A stretch of DNA of 24,994 nucleotides from Actinomycetota bacterium (GCA_005884985.1 VAYK01000112.1:1-24994), one strand, 5' to 3'; counted from the stretch's first letter, positions 7,087 through 14,598 are shown. A program made the numbers and translations. Notes: generated by a model from the sequence alone, not told the origin.

Positions 7087-8673
7087 GTGCGCTATCCGGT
7101 CGAATCGTTCACCCCCGAGGAGGAGGCGATGCTCGCCCCTCACTTCACCAACCTCGACCGGCCGGTCTTCTGCCTCGTCAATCTGCCAGAGACGGTGAAG
7201 GGGGCGATGTTCGCCCGCTACTCCCGCTATCCGGGCACGGTGCGGCGCCTGTTCCTCGAGGAGTTCGCCGCCGACGTGCCGAAGGGCCAGCGACCCTTCG
7301 ACGGCGTCGAGGGCGAGCGAGCCGCGGGGCTGTATGAGCGGGTCTTCATGGGCTATGGCGACGACTCGATCGGTCAGGTGGGAGGCGCCCACCTCGCCTG
7401 CGAATGGGTCTCGAACATCCTCACGAAGGTTCTGCAGCGCGGCCGGCTGGCCGCCTATCTGGAGCAGTCCACCCGCTACATCCCCTACGACCAGCCGATG
7501 CCCGGCGGCGGCTACCGCTACTACAGCGACCAGCGGCTGGGGGAGGCCTACCGCGCCGCCATGGACGAGCTGTTCGGGATCTATTCCCGGAGCCTCGGGT
7601 CCGTTCAGTCGTGGGCGGCGGACCGCTGGCCGCGGGGCGAGGAGCCCGAGGCCGTGTGGCGGCGCTCGATCCGGGCCAAGGCTCTCGACCTGCTGCGGGG
7701 CGTGCTCCCCGCCTCGACCCTCAGCCATGTCGGCATCTTCGCCTCCGGCCAGGCCTACGAGCAGCTGCTCCTGCGCTTGATGGCGTCGCCGCTGCCGGAG
7801 GCGCGCGAGTTCGGCGGCATGGTCCTCGAGGAGCTCGCCAAGGTGATCCCCAGCTTCGTCGCGCGGGTCGAACGCCCCGACCGCGGCGGCGAGTGGATCG
7901 CCTACCTGCGCGAGCGCCGCCATCGGACCGAGCGCGCGGTGGCGCGGCTTGGGCTGGACCGCCGCACGGAGGGCGATGCGCCCTCGGTCGAGCTGACCGG
8001 CGTCGACGGCGGCGAGGCGGAGCTGCTCGCGGCCTCGCTGTTTGAGTCGGCAGGCGCCTCGGAGGCCGTGATTCGCCGCAGGATCGAGGCGCTCGACCCG
8101 CTTGAGCGCGCCGAGCTGATCGCCGAGCTGGCCGGCGAACGACGCAACCGTCGCCACCGCCCGGGCCGCGGCTGGGAGGCGGTGCGCTATCGGTTCGAGA
8201 TCGTCTCCGACTACGGCGGCTTCCGCGACCTCCAGCGTCATCGGCTGCTGACCTGCCAATGGCAACGGCTGGGGCCGCACCTGGGCGCCGGGATCCCCGA
8301 GGAGGTGCGCGATGCCGGGGTCGGTCGGGAGTATGAGCGGGCGCTCGAGACCTCGCGGCGCGAGTTCGAGCGGCTCGAGGCCGAGGGACTCGAAGAGGCT
8401 GCCCCTTACGCCCTCTGCCTCGGCTACCGGATCCGCTACGTGCTCGACCTCAACGCGCGCGAGGCGATGCACCTGATCGAGCTTCGCTCCGGCCGCGAGG
8501 GACACCCGACCTACCGCGCCGTCGCCCAGGCGATGTACGAGCAGATCGCCGGCGTCCATCCCGCGATCGCACGGGCCATGAGCCATGTGGACTCCTCTCG
8601 CGAGCCGCGCCTCGAACGCATCCTGAGCGAGATCCGCACCCACCGAAAGCGACTGGCCGCGACTCGGGGGTGA
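7087..8673 (+). CDS. Tandem ThyX-like protein (FAD-dependent thymidylate synthase family)
   Basis: A 528-aa protein that reads as two ThyX-like domains in tandem (about 1-265 and 360-528), joined by a charged linker. Canonical ThyX has a single domain of roughly 220-250 aa with the signature RHRx7S. In the first half the aligned segment is RGR(118-120)-x7-S128 followed by TRY, so the central His is Gly. In the second half it is RHR(384-386)-x7-R394, in LQRHRLLTCQWQRLG, so the Ser is Arg. Later ThyX-like landmarks also occur twice: LLRGVLPAS...EQLLLRLMASP...EARE in the first half, and LDLNAREAMHLIELRSGREGHPTYR in the second. The family relation is clear. Whether it binds FAD and dUMP or methylates dUMP is uncertain because each half has lost part of the signature. 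The GTG start follows TAGGAT by six bases. The original thymidylate synthase is not in this window. Confidence 0.8.
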   Translation: MRYPVESFTPEEEAMLAPHFTNLDRPVFCLVNLPETVKGAMFARYSRYPGTVRRLFLEEFAADVPKGQRPFDGVEGERAAGLYERVFMGYGDDSIGQVGGAHLACEWVSNILTKVLQRGRLAAYLEQSTRYIPYDQPMPGGGYRYYSDQRLGEAYRAAMDELFGIYSRSLGSVQSWAADRWPRGEEPEAVWRRSIRAKALDLLRGVLPASTLSHVGIFASGQAYEQLLLRLMASPLPEAREFGGMVLEELAKVIPSFVARVERPDRGGEWIAYLRERRHRTERAVARLGLDRRTEGDAPSVELTGVDGGEAELLAASLFESAGASEAVIRRRIEALDPLERAELIAELAGERRNRRHRPGRGWEAVRYRFEIVSDYGGFRDLQRHRLLTCQWQRLGPHLGAGIPEEVRDAGVGREYERALETSRREFERLEAEGLEEAAPYALCLGYRIRYVLDLNAREAMHLIELRSGREGHPTYRAVAQAMYEQIAGVHPAIARAMSHVDSSREPRLERILSEIRTHRKRLAATRG

Positions 8674-8703
8674 ACCTCGGCAGGCTCGCGGCCGTATGCC
8701 CGG

Positions 8704-9038
8704 GTGGGTGGCATCGCCGTAAGTCTCATCACCTTCAGCTACATCTGCTCGATTCACCCGTTCATGAAAGGCACCGTGACCGTGACGGACACCGGCGGCA
8801 GGGACGGCGGTGCGAGCGACTCCGGGTCGACGCAAGCGACTCCGGGTCGACCCAAGCGACCCCGCCCGCGGGTACGTCTGGGACGGGCTCGGAGTCCGCG
8901 GCGGTGACGTCGCCAGATGCGGCGGGGAGCGCCACGCAGCTCCCCTCGACCGGCATGCCGCTGTTGCCGCTGCTCGCCGGCGGCGTTGGGCTGTTGCTCG
9001 CGGGGGCGCTGCTGCGCCGCCGGACCCGCGTCAGTTAG
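8704..9038 (+). pseudogene. Small LPXTG wall-anchored protein, frame broken by a 20-bp duplication
   Basis: The C-terminal frame ends in a textbook sortase signal: ATQLPSTG, a hydrophobic stretch (LLPLLAGGVGLLLAGALL) and the basic tail RRRTRVS, preceded by a Ser/Thr/Ala/Gly/Pro-rich stalk. The N-terminal frame starts at GTG 8704 (MGGIAVSLITFSYICS) and runs through VTVTDTGGRDGGASDSGSTQAT, but then leaves the stalk frame at two adjacent copies of a 20-bp unit (8816-8855). Removing one copy restores a single 104-aa frame. The N-terminus has a hydrophobic stretch but no clear basic n-region, so the start and the secretion signal are less certain than the C-terminus. The gene is 30 bp after the ThyX-like gene. 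Its stop overlaps the convergent PfpI gene by 8 bp. No sortase gene is in the window. Confidence 0.6.
8816..8855 (+). repeat. Tandem repeat, 2 x 20 bp, inside the LPXTG gene
   Basis: GCGACTCCGGGTCGACGCAA (8816-8835) is followed directly by GCGACTCCGGGTCGACCCAA (8836-8855), differing at one base, and then by a third partial copy (GCGAC). Twenty is not a multiple of three, so copy number sets the reading frame of the LPXTG signal. The unit also contains the palindrome GGGTCGACCC-like core around GTCGAC. Confidence 0.9.
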
Positions 9039-9594
9039 CGGTAACGGGCTCCGCCGCCTCGACCGCCACACCGATCAGCGCCCGCATGAACGCGGGCAGG
9101 TCCGGCGGGCGGCGCGAGGAGACCAGGTTCCCGTCGACGACGACCTCCGAGTCCTCCCACTCCGCACCCGCATTGCGCAGATCGTCGGCGATCGCCGGCA
9201 CGGAGGTCACGCGGCGGCCCTCGACGATCCCGGCCGAGATCGGCACCCAGCCCGCATGGCAGATGAAGCCGATCGCCTTGCCTTGCTCGTGCAGACCGCG
9301 AACCAACGCCTTGACGCCCTCGTCGGTGCGCAGCTTGTCGGGGCCGTAGCCGCCCGCGATCACCAGGACGTCGAGGTCGTCGGGCACCAGGTCGGCGGCC
9401 GCCTGGTCGGTAGTGAGCTCGATCCCCTTCTTGCCCTTCACAGCTTCTCCGCCATCGATCCCGATCAGGCCGACCGTCGCCCCCGCCTCCTCCAGGCGGT
9501 AGTACGGGTAGATCGCCTCGACGTCCTCGAACAGGGGGCCGATCATCACCGCGGCCCGTTTGCCGGCCAGCCGCTCGGCGTCGTGATGCGTCAT
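9031..9594 (-). CDS. PfpI/DJ-1-family cysteine hydrolase-like protein
   Basis: A 187-aa soluble protein of the DJ-1/PfpI superfamily (class I glutamine amidotransferase-like fold). The nucleophile elbow is FICHAGWVPISAG, with C112 followed by H113; E23 in PLFEDVE is placed to support it, and VIAGGYGPDKLR is the usual family turn before it. The C-terminal part (VDGNLVSSRRPPDLPAFM) matches PfpI-type proteins annotated as intracellular proteases or glyoxalase/deglycase-like stress proteins. Which activity applies cannot be told. The start ATG lies 11 bp after the YbaK gene stop, suggesting cotranscription. Its end overlaps the LPXTG gene on the other strand by 8 bp. Confidence 0.9.
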   Translation of the reverse strand: MTHHDAERLAGKRAAVMIGPLFEDVEAIYPYYRLEEAGATVGLIGIDGGEAVKGKKGIELTTDQAAADLVPDDLDVLVIAGGYGPDKLRTDEGVKALVRGLHEQGKAIGFICHAGWVPISAGIVEGRRVTSVPAIADDLRNAGAEWEDSEVVVDGNLVSSRRPPDLPAFMRALIGVAVEAAEPVTAN

Positions 9595-9605
9595 CTCAAA
9601 CCGAC

Positions 9606-10100
9606 TCAGTCTTCGCAGACGTCCGCGACGGTGGCCTCGCCCACGCGAGCGAGATCACGGGGATCGACGAGCACCGAGTGACGGTGGTCTCCGCCGCTGC
9701 AGAGAATGCGCTTGTGGTCCATCAGCCGCGTGTCGAGGGCCTCGGGCGCCGGCAGCATCGGACCAAGCGGGGGCAGGGCGCCGACGTCGAAGGATGCGAA
9801 GTCGGCCTCCATCTCGGGCTCGCTCGCCAGCCTCAGATGCGTGCTCGCGTCCAACACCTCACGTGCCTTTTGCAGGTCGAGCCGGCACGAAGCCGGGATC
9901 ACCGCCAGCCGGTAGCCCTCGCCATCGCGCAGCACCATCGTCTTCGCGGCGTGATCGGGCGGCACGCCGGCGGCCTTGGCCTCCTGCGCGGCGCTCGAGG
10001 TCTCCTCGTGATCGACCACCTCGTGCGCCACACGCTGCTCTTCCAGGTACCGGTGTACGAGATCGATCCCGTGCGCCTCGCTCTCGCTGGTGCTCGCCAT
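9606..10100 (-). CDS. YbaK/ProX-type aminoacyl-tRNA deacylase
   Basis: A 164-aa protein of the YbaK/EbsC/ProX editing family, which hydrolyses mischarged tRNAs such as Cys- or Ala-tRNA(Pro) in trans. Family features are EVVDHEETSSAAQEA, AAKTMVLRD with the conserved K53, IPASCRLDLQKA and the terminal GGDHRHSVLVDPRDL. It is a free-standing cytoplasmic domain with no synthetase attached. The ATG at 10100 was chosen over the longer frame to 10166 because it has an AAGGAGGGGAG ribosome binding site directly upstream and because the family fold begins shortly after it. A TAGGAT box lies 23 nt upstream, so unlike several neighbours this gene appears to have a leader. The downstream PfpI gene is 11 bp away. 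Substrate specificity cannot be predicted. Confidence 0.9.
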   Translation of the reverse strand: MASTSESEAHGIDLVHRYLEEQRVAHEVVDHEETSSAAQEAKAAGVPPDHAAKTMVLRDGEGYRLAVIPASCRLDLQKAREVLDASTHLRLASEPEMEADFASFDVGALPPLGPMLPAPEALDTRLMDHKRILCSGGDHRHSVLVDPRDLARVGEATVADVCED

Positions 10101-10174
10101 CTCCCCTCCTTCCGTTCGTGGCAATCCTACGCCCCTCGTGAATCGTCGCCGCGCTGCGTCGAGCAACGGCGCTT

Positions 10175-11260
10175 TCAGCGGCGCCGCTTGCGCTTGCGCC
10201 TGCCGGAGCGGGGCTGGCCGCCCGGTGATCCTTCGGCGGGCTCGCCGCTCGCCGGCCCTTCGGTCGCCTCGCCCTCGATCGCGTCACGGCTCGGCCGCGG
10301 CGCGGAGCTCTGCTCGTCCCCTGGTTTCGGCCAGGGAATGGCCTCGCCCGCGTCCCAGGCGGGCGGGCGCCCGCCTGGCGCCCGGCCGAGGTAGAGCAGG
10401 CCGAGATAGGCCAGGAAACCGGCCCAGAGGACGGCTGGGAGCATCACCAGCGGAGGGATGAAGATGGCTGCGACGCCAAGGGCAATCCCGAAGCTGCCGA
10501 CGAAACGGGTCAGAAGCCCAGCACGGAGGGCCTGCAACGACACATAGGCCATGCCCACGACCAGGCCGAGCAAGCCCGGCACCACCAGTCCCTGGGCGGC
10601 TTTGAGCACCCCGGAGTCGTCCGTCACGTGGACCGCGCGCGCGTCGCCGGCGATGCCGTCCGGGTCGCTGTCGTGGTTGATGCCCGCCTTGTCCAGCTCG
10701 CTGGAAAGGCCGCTCTCCGCCTTGTCGGGGTAATGCTTGACCTTGTAGAAGGTGCCGTCAGTCCGCTGCACCTCGAGCGAGTTCGGCTGGGTGTAGATCG
10801 TGACCTTGTCGATCCCGTTCGGGTCGTGGGCAACCTGCGAGCTGAACTGCGAGAACGAGCGGGTCTGCTCGGGCGGGAGCTTCACGAAGTCCGAGGCAGC
10901 CTTGGTGGCCCCCACTGCCTGCACGACGCCTGCCGCTGCGAGCAGGATCGGGCCGATGAACACGAAGCCCACCATGAGCGCCTGCACCCGCGCATTTCGG
11001 GACTGGGCAGCGCGGAACAGGTAGAGCACAGGCCCCACCAGGAGCACGAAGGCCGCCGCCCTGACGACGGACTCGAGGACGATCGACCCAGAGTGGTCGT
11101 GGATTGAGCCCAGTCCCAGCGTCTCGCTTGCCCCCGAGTACAGGTTGGCGGCCTCACCGATGATGACCGCCGCCAGCAACAACGCCCCTGCCAAGAAAGC
11201 GGCGATCGCCGCAGGGCGTGCCCAGCGACGCTCGCGCTCAATGATCCCCTCGCGGCTCAT
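10175..11260 (-). CDS. Six-helix membrane protein with an extracytoplasmic domain, unknown function
   Basis: A 361-aa integral membrane protein of no family I recognise. Hydrophobic helices lie at about 17-40, 64-83, 93-117, 222-245, 253-273 and 275-293. Between the third and fourth helices is a hydrophilic domain of about 105 residues (118-222), rich in Asp, Ser and Lys and containing NHDSDPDGIAGDARAVHV. The C-terminal 70 residues are a Pro/Gly/Glu-rich, probably disordered tail ending in RSGRRKRKRRR. If the basic ends are cytoplasmic, the central domain is outside the cell. The ATG at 11260 was preferred to the longer frame (to 11362) because the extension would overlap the 75-aa gene and reads as low-quality coding sequence. 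No clear ribosome binding site is seen. A solute-binding or surface-sensing role is possible, but there is no direct support. Confidence 0.75.
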   Translation of the reverse strand: MSREGIIERERRWARPAAIAAFLAGALLLAAVIIGEAANLYSGASETLGLGSIHDHSGSIVLESVVRAAAFVLLVGPVLYLFRAAQSRNARVQALMVGFVFIGPILLAAAGVVQAVGATKAASDFVKLPPEQTRSFSQFSSQVAHDPNGIDKVTIYTQPNSLEVQRTDGTFYKVKHYPDKAESGLSSELDKAGINHDSDPDGIAGDARAVHVTDDSGVLKAAQGLVVPGLLGLVVGMAYVSLQALRAGLLTRFVGSFGIALGVAAIFIPPLVMLPAVLWAGFLAYLGLLYLGRAPGGRPPAWDAGEAIPWPKPGDEQSSAPRPSRDAIEGEATEGPASGEPAEGSPGGQPRSGRRKRKRRR

Positions 11261-11324
11261 TTCGACGAGATTCGCGCCTTGCTCACGATCAGCTCCCCCC
11301 TTTTCGAGCTCGGCGCTCGGGCAG

Positions 11325-11552
11325 CTAGTCCACCGGCTCGGGCCGCTTGCGCGGGTCGTCATCGCCGGGCGCCCGACGGAGCTCGAATGCTTCGGCTGAG
11401 GCGCGAATCGGGTAGTAGTCGCTGTCGCCGGGGCCGAGCGCCCGCGACACGCGGTCGCCGGCGTTCAGCACCAGGTCCAGTACCGGCGCGGCGAGACCGA
11501 TCAGGGCCTCGACTCGATCGCGCCAGATCCGCTGCTGGGGCGTTTCGCGCAC
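11325..11552 (-). CDS. Small hypothetical protein (75 aa)
   Basis: GTG start at 11552, eight bases after the stop of the CBS-domain gene, and TAG stop at 11325. The product has an amphipathic N-terminal half (MRETPQQRIWRDRVEALIGL, then APVLDLVLNAGDRVSRAL) and a charged, Pro-rich C-terminus (RAPGDDDPRKRPEPVD). The middle reads GDSDYYPIRASAEAFELRR. No family is recognised. Its tight position after the CBS gene and the absence of a competing frame support it as real, probably cotranscribed. Confidence 0.6.
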   Translation of the reverse strand: MRETPQQRIWRDRVEALIGLAAPVLDLVLNAGDRVSRALGPGDSDYYPIRASAEAFELRRAPGDDDPRKRPEPVD

Positions 11553-11560
11553 CGTCCGCC

Positions 11561-12007
11561 CTAACCCCGCTCGTGGAAGAAGAAGCCGGGGAGGGCTCCC
11601 TCGATCACTTCCTGGGTCATCCGCTGCGCGACCTCGAGGTTGCCGGTCCGGACCGCGATGTCGTCCAGGGTCACGATCCCCGCCAGATCGTCGCCGTCGA
11701 CGACCGGCAGCCGGCGGATCCCGTGCTGGACCATCAGTGCCGCGGCCTCCTCGAGGTCCATGTCGGGCTCGCCCGTCACCAGCGGTCGGGACGCGTGCTT
11801 GCGGGCAGGCTCTGAGCGGGAGCGGTCCTCCGCGAGGGCGCGGATCGTCAGGTCCCTGTCGGTGATCATCGCTGCAGGCTCGCCCTCCGGGTCGCAGAGC
11901 ACCACAGAGCCGACATTGTGGTCACGCATCAGCCCGGCGACCTTCAGCAGGTCGGCGTCCAGGCCGGCGGTGACCACGCCGCTGGTCATGATCTCGCGAA
12001 GCTGCAT
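11561..12007 (-). CDS. Tandem CBS-domain protein
   Basis: A 148-aa protein made almost entirely of two CBS motifs forming one Bateman module. The first runs from MQLREIMTSGVVT to AAMITDRDLTIRAL (about 1-60), and the second from ASRPLVTGEPDMDLEEAA to LAGIVTLDDIAVRTG (about 72-123). The ITDRDL and VTLDDI turns are the usual places for adenine-nucleotide contacts. A short tail (AQRMTQEVIEGALPGFFFHE) follows. Such proteins typically sense AMP, ATP or SAM and regulate partners, but the partner is unknown. The ATG at 12007 begins the family fold; the longer frame would need a TTG at 12049. It is transcribed divergently from the gene at 12093 and is followed by the 75-aa gene after 8 bp. Confidence 0.92.
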   Translation of the reverse strand: MQLREIMTSGVVTAGLDADLLKVAGLMRDHNVGSVVLCDPEGEPAAMITDRDLTIRALAEDRSRSEPARKHASRPLVTGEPDMDLEEAAALMVQHGIRRLPVVDGDDLAGIVTLDDIAVRTGNLEVAQRMTQEVIEGALPGFFFHERG

Positions 12008-12078
12008 CGGCGTCCGTACGGTAACGCGCGCGGCCTGCCGGAGCTGCAAACTCGGATCGGCTCGGCATCGCCGCTCAC

Positions 12079-12084
12079 TAGGAT
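12079..12084 (+). promoter_or_regulatory. -10 box TAGGAT before the gene at 12093
   Basis: TAGGAT ends eight bases before the GTG at 12093, with no ribosome binding site between. It is identical to the hexamer at 7075. Confidence 0.5.
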
Positions 12085-12092
12085 GCCCCTAA

Positions 12093-13205
12093 GTGGCCGA
12101 AACCTCCCCGCAAACCGGGCCAATCGCGGTCTACGGAGCCACCGGGTACACGGGCCGGCTGATCGCCGCCGAGCTGCGACGGCGCGGCGCCGAGGTCGTG
12201 CTTGCCGGCCGCAACCGGGCCAAGCTCGAGATCCTCGCCGAGGACCTGGGCGGCCAGATCGCGATCCGGGATGTGTCGCTCGACGACCCCGTGGCACTCA
12301 GGGAGTTGCTGGAGCCCTGCGCGGCAGTGATCGCCTGCGCGGGCCCCTTCCGCCTCCACGGCGAGCCGGTGCTCGCGGCCGCTGTCGAGACCGGGACCCA
12401 CTATCTCGATACCACTGGCGAGCAGCCCTTCATGCAGAAGGTGTTCGAGGACTACGGACCGAGTGCCGCGCGGGCGGGGGCGGCTCTGGTCACGGCGATG
12501 GGCTTCGACTACGTGCCCGGGGACATGCTCGCGGCGCTCACAGCCGAGGGCATGGGATCGCTCGACGAGATCGTGCTCGCTTATGCGGTACGCGGCTTCG
12601 GCGCGACCCGGGGCACAGCGCTCTCCGCCCTGGGCATGCTGGCCGGGGGCGAGAAGGAATGGCGCGATGGTGAGCTGGCTTCCGCGGGGCGGAGCGTTGG
12701 CGCAGGCAGCTGGGAGTTTCCCGACCCGATCGGCCGCCAGCGGATGGTGCGGTACCCGGCCGGTGACCACGTCACCGTGCCTCGCCACGTCCGGACCCAG
12801 CGCGTGCGGACCCTGCTCACACGGTCGACGGTGATCCCGCTGCCGCTCGTCCTCAGGGTCGCGCCGCTGGTCCTGGTGCCCTTCCAGCTCACCATGCGAA
12901 CGCCGCTGCGCCGTGCCGTGGCCGCGCTCCTCCCGCGCCTGCCGGAGGGGCCCAGCGAGCAGAGCCGCCGCAGCAGCAGCTTCACGATCGTCTGCGAGGC
13001 CAGTCAGGGCTCGCGACGGCAGCGGGGAACCATCACCGGCGCCGATCCGTATGGGCTGACGGCGCGCACGACCGTCGAGGGAGCGCTCCGCTGCGCGGCG
13101 CCTGGCTACGATCGCAAGGGCGCCCTGGCCCCCTCGGAGGCGTTCGACCCGCGCGACTTCCTGGGCGTGCTCCAGGACTACGGCGTCGAGCATGAAGTTG
13201 AATGA
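12093..13205 (+). CDS. Saccharopine dehydrogenase-like NAD(P)-binding oxidoreductase
   Basis: A 370-aa protein with an N-terminal Rossmann fold: IAVYGATGYTGRLIAAEL (about 11-28) is the dinucleotide-binding turn, followed by VVLAGRNRAKLE at the second strand and VIACAGPFRLHGEPV and GTHYLDTTGE in the family's substrate cleft. The pattern fits the saccharopine dehydrogenase-like/trans-acting enoyl reductase group known from actinobacteria rather than true lysine-pathway enzymes. The C-terminal half is less conserved and has a hydrophobic stretch (VIPLPLVLRVAPLVLVPF), which could be a membrane-associating segment. The GTG start sits eight bases after TAGGAT. Its stop overlaps the next gene's ATG as ATGA, so the two are probably coupled. 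The substrate is unknown; lipid-related reduction is a guess from relatives. Confidence 0.85.
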   Translation: MAETSPQTGPIAVYGATGYTGRLIAAELRRRGAEVVLAGRNRAKLEILAEDLGGQIAIRDVSLDDPVALRELLEPCAAVIACAGPFRLHGEPVLAAAVETGTHYLDTTGEQPFMQKVFEDYGPSAARAGAALVTAMGFDYVPGDMLAALTAEGMGSLDEIVLAYAVRGFGATRGTALSALGMLAGGEKEWRDGELASAGRSVGAGSWEFPDPIGRQRMVRYPAGDHVTVPRHVRTQRVRTLLTRSTVIPLPLVLRVAPLVLVPFQLTMRTPLRRAVAALLPRLPEGPSEQSRRSSSFTIVCEASQGSRRQRGTITGADPYGLTARTTVEGALRCAAPGYDRKGALAPSEAFDPRDFLGVLQDYGVEHEVE

Positions 13206-13822
13206 GCGCCTGCCCGGCGTGCGGTGAGCCGCTGTTCGGCTGGCTGCTGGTCGGGCCGGACGCGAACGGGAACCCGAACGACTCGGTCCTGCTCGAGCGC
13301 TGCGAGCACTGCCGGCTCGGGGTCGCGGCCGATCTGGCGCCCGCCAGTACACCCTCTGCTCTGCTCGGCTTCGCGCGCCAGATCCCTGAGGGGAGGTTCG
13401 AGCTGCGGGTGGCAAACCGCGCCAGCGTCCAGGCATCGCTGGGCGGCAGTCACTGGGCGGCGCTGGAGCGGCAGCGGGGCCTCTACCCGACCCCGCAGTC
13501 GTTGCCCCCGCTGGCGGCGGCCGCCGGCCTGGAGATCGAGGAGCTGCGCTGCCCGCGCCGAGGTCAGGGGCAGGCCTGGATGTGGCAGACGATCCTCAAC
13601 GCGTTCACGTTCCACGAGAACTTCGCCCGCGATGTTCGCGCCGGCACCCTTCGCCCCGGCAGCGGCCGCGGCCGCCTCAGGTTCGGGATCGACGCGGTCG
13701 TGACCGCGCTCGCCGCGCTTCCCGTCGCCCTCGTCTCGGCGCCACTGGAGCTGTTCGCCGCTCTCCTCGGAAGGGGCGGCGAGCTGGTGGCCGTGGCCAG
13801 GCGAACCGAGAGCTCCCTCTAG
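13202..13822 (+). CDS. Zinc-ribbon protein resembling the end of a SAM methyltransferase
   Basis: A 206-aa protein. Residues C4-x2-C7 and C34-x2-C37 (CPAC and CEHC) form a short zinc ribbon of the type found at the N-terminus of several class I methyltransferases. From about residue 80 it reads like the C-terminal part of such enzymes (GSHWAALERQRGLYPTPQSL, AAAAGLEIEEL, and a hydrophobic end LAALPVALVSAPLELFAALL followed by GGELVAVARR). The central SAM-binding core, with its glycine-rich loop, is not visible between the two parts, so the protein may be inactive, an internally deleted relative, or a partner of another subunit. It starts at an ATG overlapping the upstream stop (ATGA). Its TAG stop shares the palindrome CTAG with the stop of the convergent hydrolase gene. 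Confidence 0.75.
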   Translation: MSACPACGEPLFGWLLVGPDANGNPNDSVLLERCEHCRLGVAADLAPASTPSALLGFARQIPEGRFELRVANRASVQASLGGSHWAALERQRGLYPTPQSLPPLAAAAGLEIEELRCPRRGQGQAWMWQTILNAFTFHENFARDVRAGTLRPGSGRGRLRFGIDAVVTALAALPVALVSAPLELFAALLGRGGELVAVARRTESSL

Positions 13823-14598
13823 ACCAGCTCGAGGATCAGCGTCGCCAGTCCCCGCGGATCGTCGAGGTGCGCCGGGCGGTCCCCGGGCAGCTCACGAAGC
13901 GCGGCGTGGGTCAGGCGGGCAGCGAGCTCGTCTGCCGCGCGGCGGAGCAGTCCCGTGGTCGACCCGGAGACGACGATCCGCGCCGGAAGTGGGTTCCGCG
14001 CCATCGCGGCGAGCGGCAGCGGCCATGAGGGCACGGCGGCGAGCTCGGCGAACAGGCTCAGCGGTCGCTCTCGCGCCGGCGCGGAGAGCTCCTGCGGCAG
14101 GCGCTCTGCGCCCGGGCCGAGCGCCGCCAGCTCCCCAGCGAGATACAGCTCGACGCCCGCGGCCGGGCCACCGGCCCGAACCGCCTCGCGCAGCGCTCCT
14201 CCGTCCTTGGAAAGGAGCTCCGTGGCATCCTCGACGAAGGCCAGAAGTGGCGGCTCGAGCAGCACCGCGCCCCGGGCCAGCTCGGGACGGCGGAGCAGCA
14301 GGTCGAGGGCGGCGACGGCGCCCAGACCCGCGCCGCAGAGGACGGCCGCAGCCGCGCCCGATCCCTCCAGCAGCCGGGCCGCGTCCTCGGCCTGCTCCTG
14401 GACGGTGGTGCGGAGATACGGCTCGGGCGCTTCGGAGCGGCCCCAGCCGCGGCGGTCGTAGGCGATCGTCCGAGCCCGCTCGCCGAGCGCCTCGGCGAGC
14501 GGGCGCCAGACCTCCGAACTGGTGGCCGTCTCGTGGACGCAGAGGACCGTCCCTCCCTGGCCGGTCTCCCAGTGATGCAGGTCGACGGCCGCGGTCAC
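13819..14598 (-). CDS. Alpha/beta-hydrolase fold protein without the catalytic serine
   Basis: A 259-aa protein with the shape of an alpha/beta-hydrolase: VLCVHETATSSEVWRPL (oxyanion-hole region), TIAYDRRGWGRSEAP, a nucleophile-elbow region, and a C-terminal GDRPAHLDDP with H244 in the histidine position. The elbow reads C88-G-A-G-L-G93, where the family has G-x-S-x-G; the codon at the nucleophile position is GGT (Gly91). The strand that normally supplies the acid reads RIVVSGSTTGLL and shows no Asp/Glu there. Two of three triad residues are therefore missing, and ordinary esterase activity is unlikely. It may be a non-catalytic binding protein. The GTG start lies 22 bp after the SDR stop, suggesting cotranscription. 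Its TAG overlaps the convergent gene's TAG. Confidence 0.85.
   Translation of the reverse strand: MTAAVDLHHWETGQGGTVLCVHETATSSEVWRPLAEALGERARTIAYDRRGWGRSEAPEPYLRTTVQEQAEDAARLLEGSGAAAAVLCGAGLGAVAALDLLLRRPELARGAVLLEPPLLAFVEDATELLSKDGGALREAVRAGGPAAGVELYLAGELAALGPGAERLPQELSAPARERPLSLFAELAAVPSWPLPLAAMARNPLPARIVVSGSTTGLLRRAADELAARLTHAALRELPGDRPAHLDDPRGLATLILELV

Noticed and set aside
7000..8835. A 611-codon open frame on the minus strand across the ThyX-like gene.
   Set aside because: It is antisense to a gene with clear family sequence; its translation is low-complexity Arg/Ala/Gly/Leu typical of a GC-rich shadow frame.
12078..13436. A 452-codon open frame on the minus strand across the saccharopine-dehydrogenase-like gene.
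   Set aside because: Shadow of a conserved gene, with no recognisable domain.
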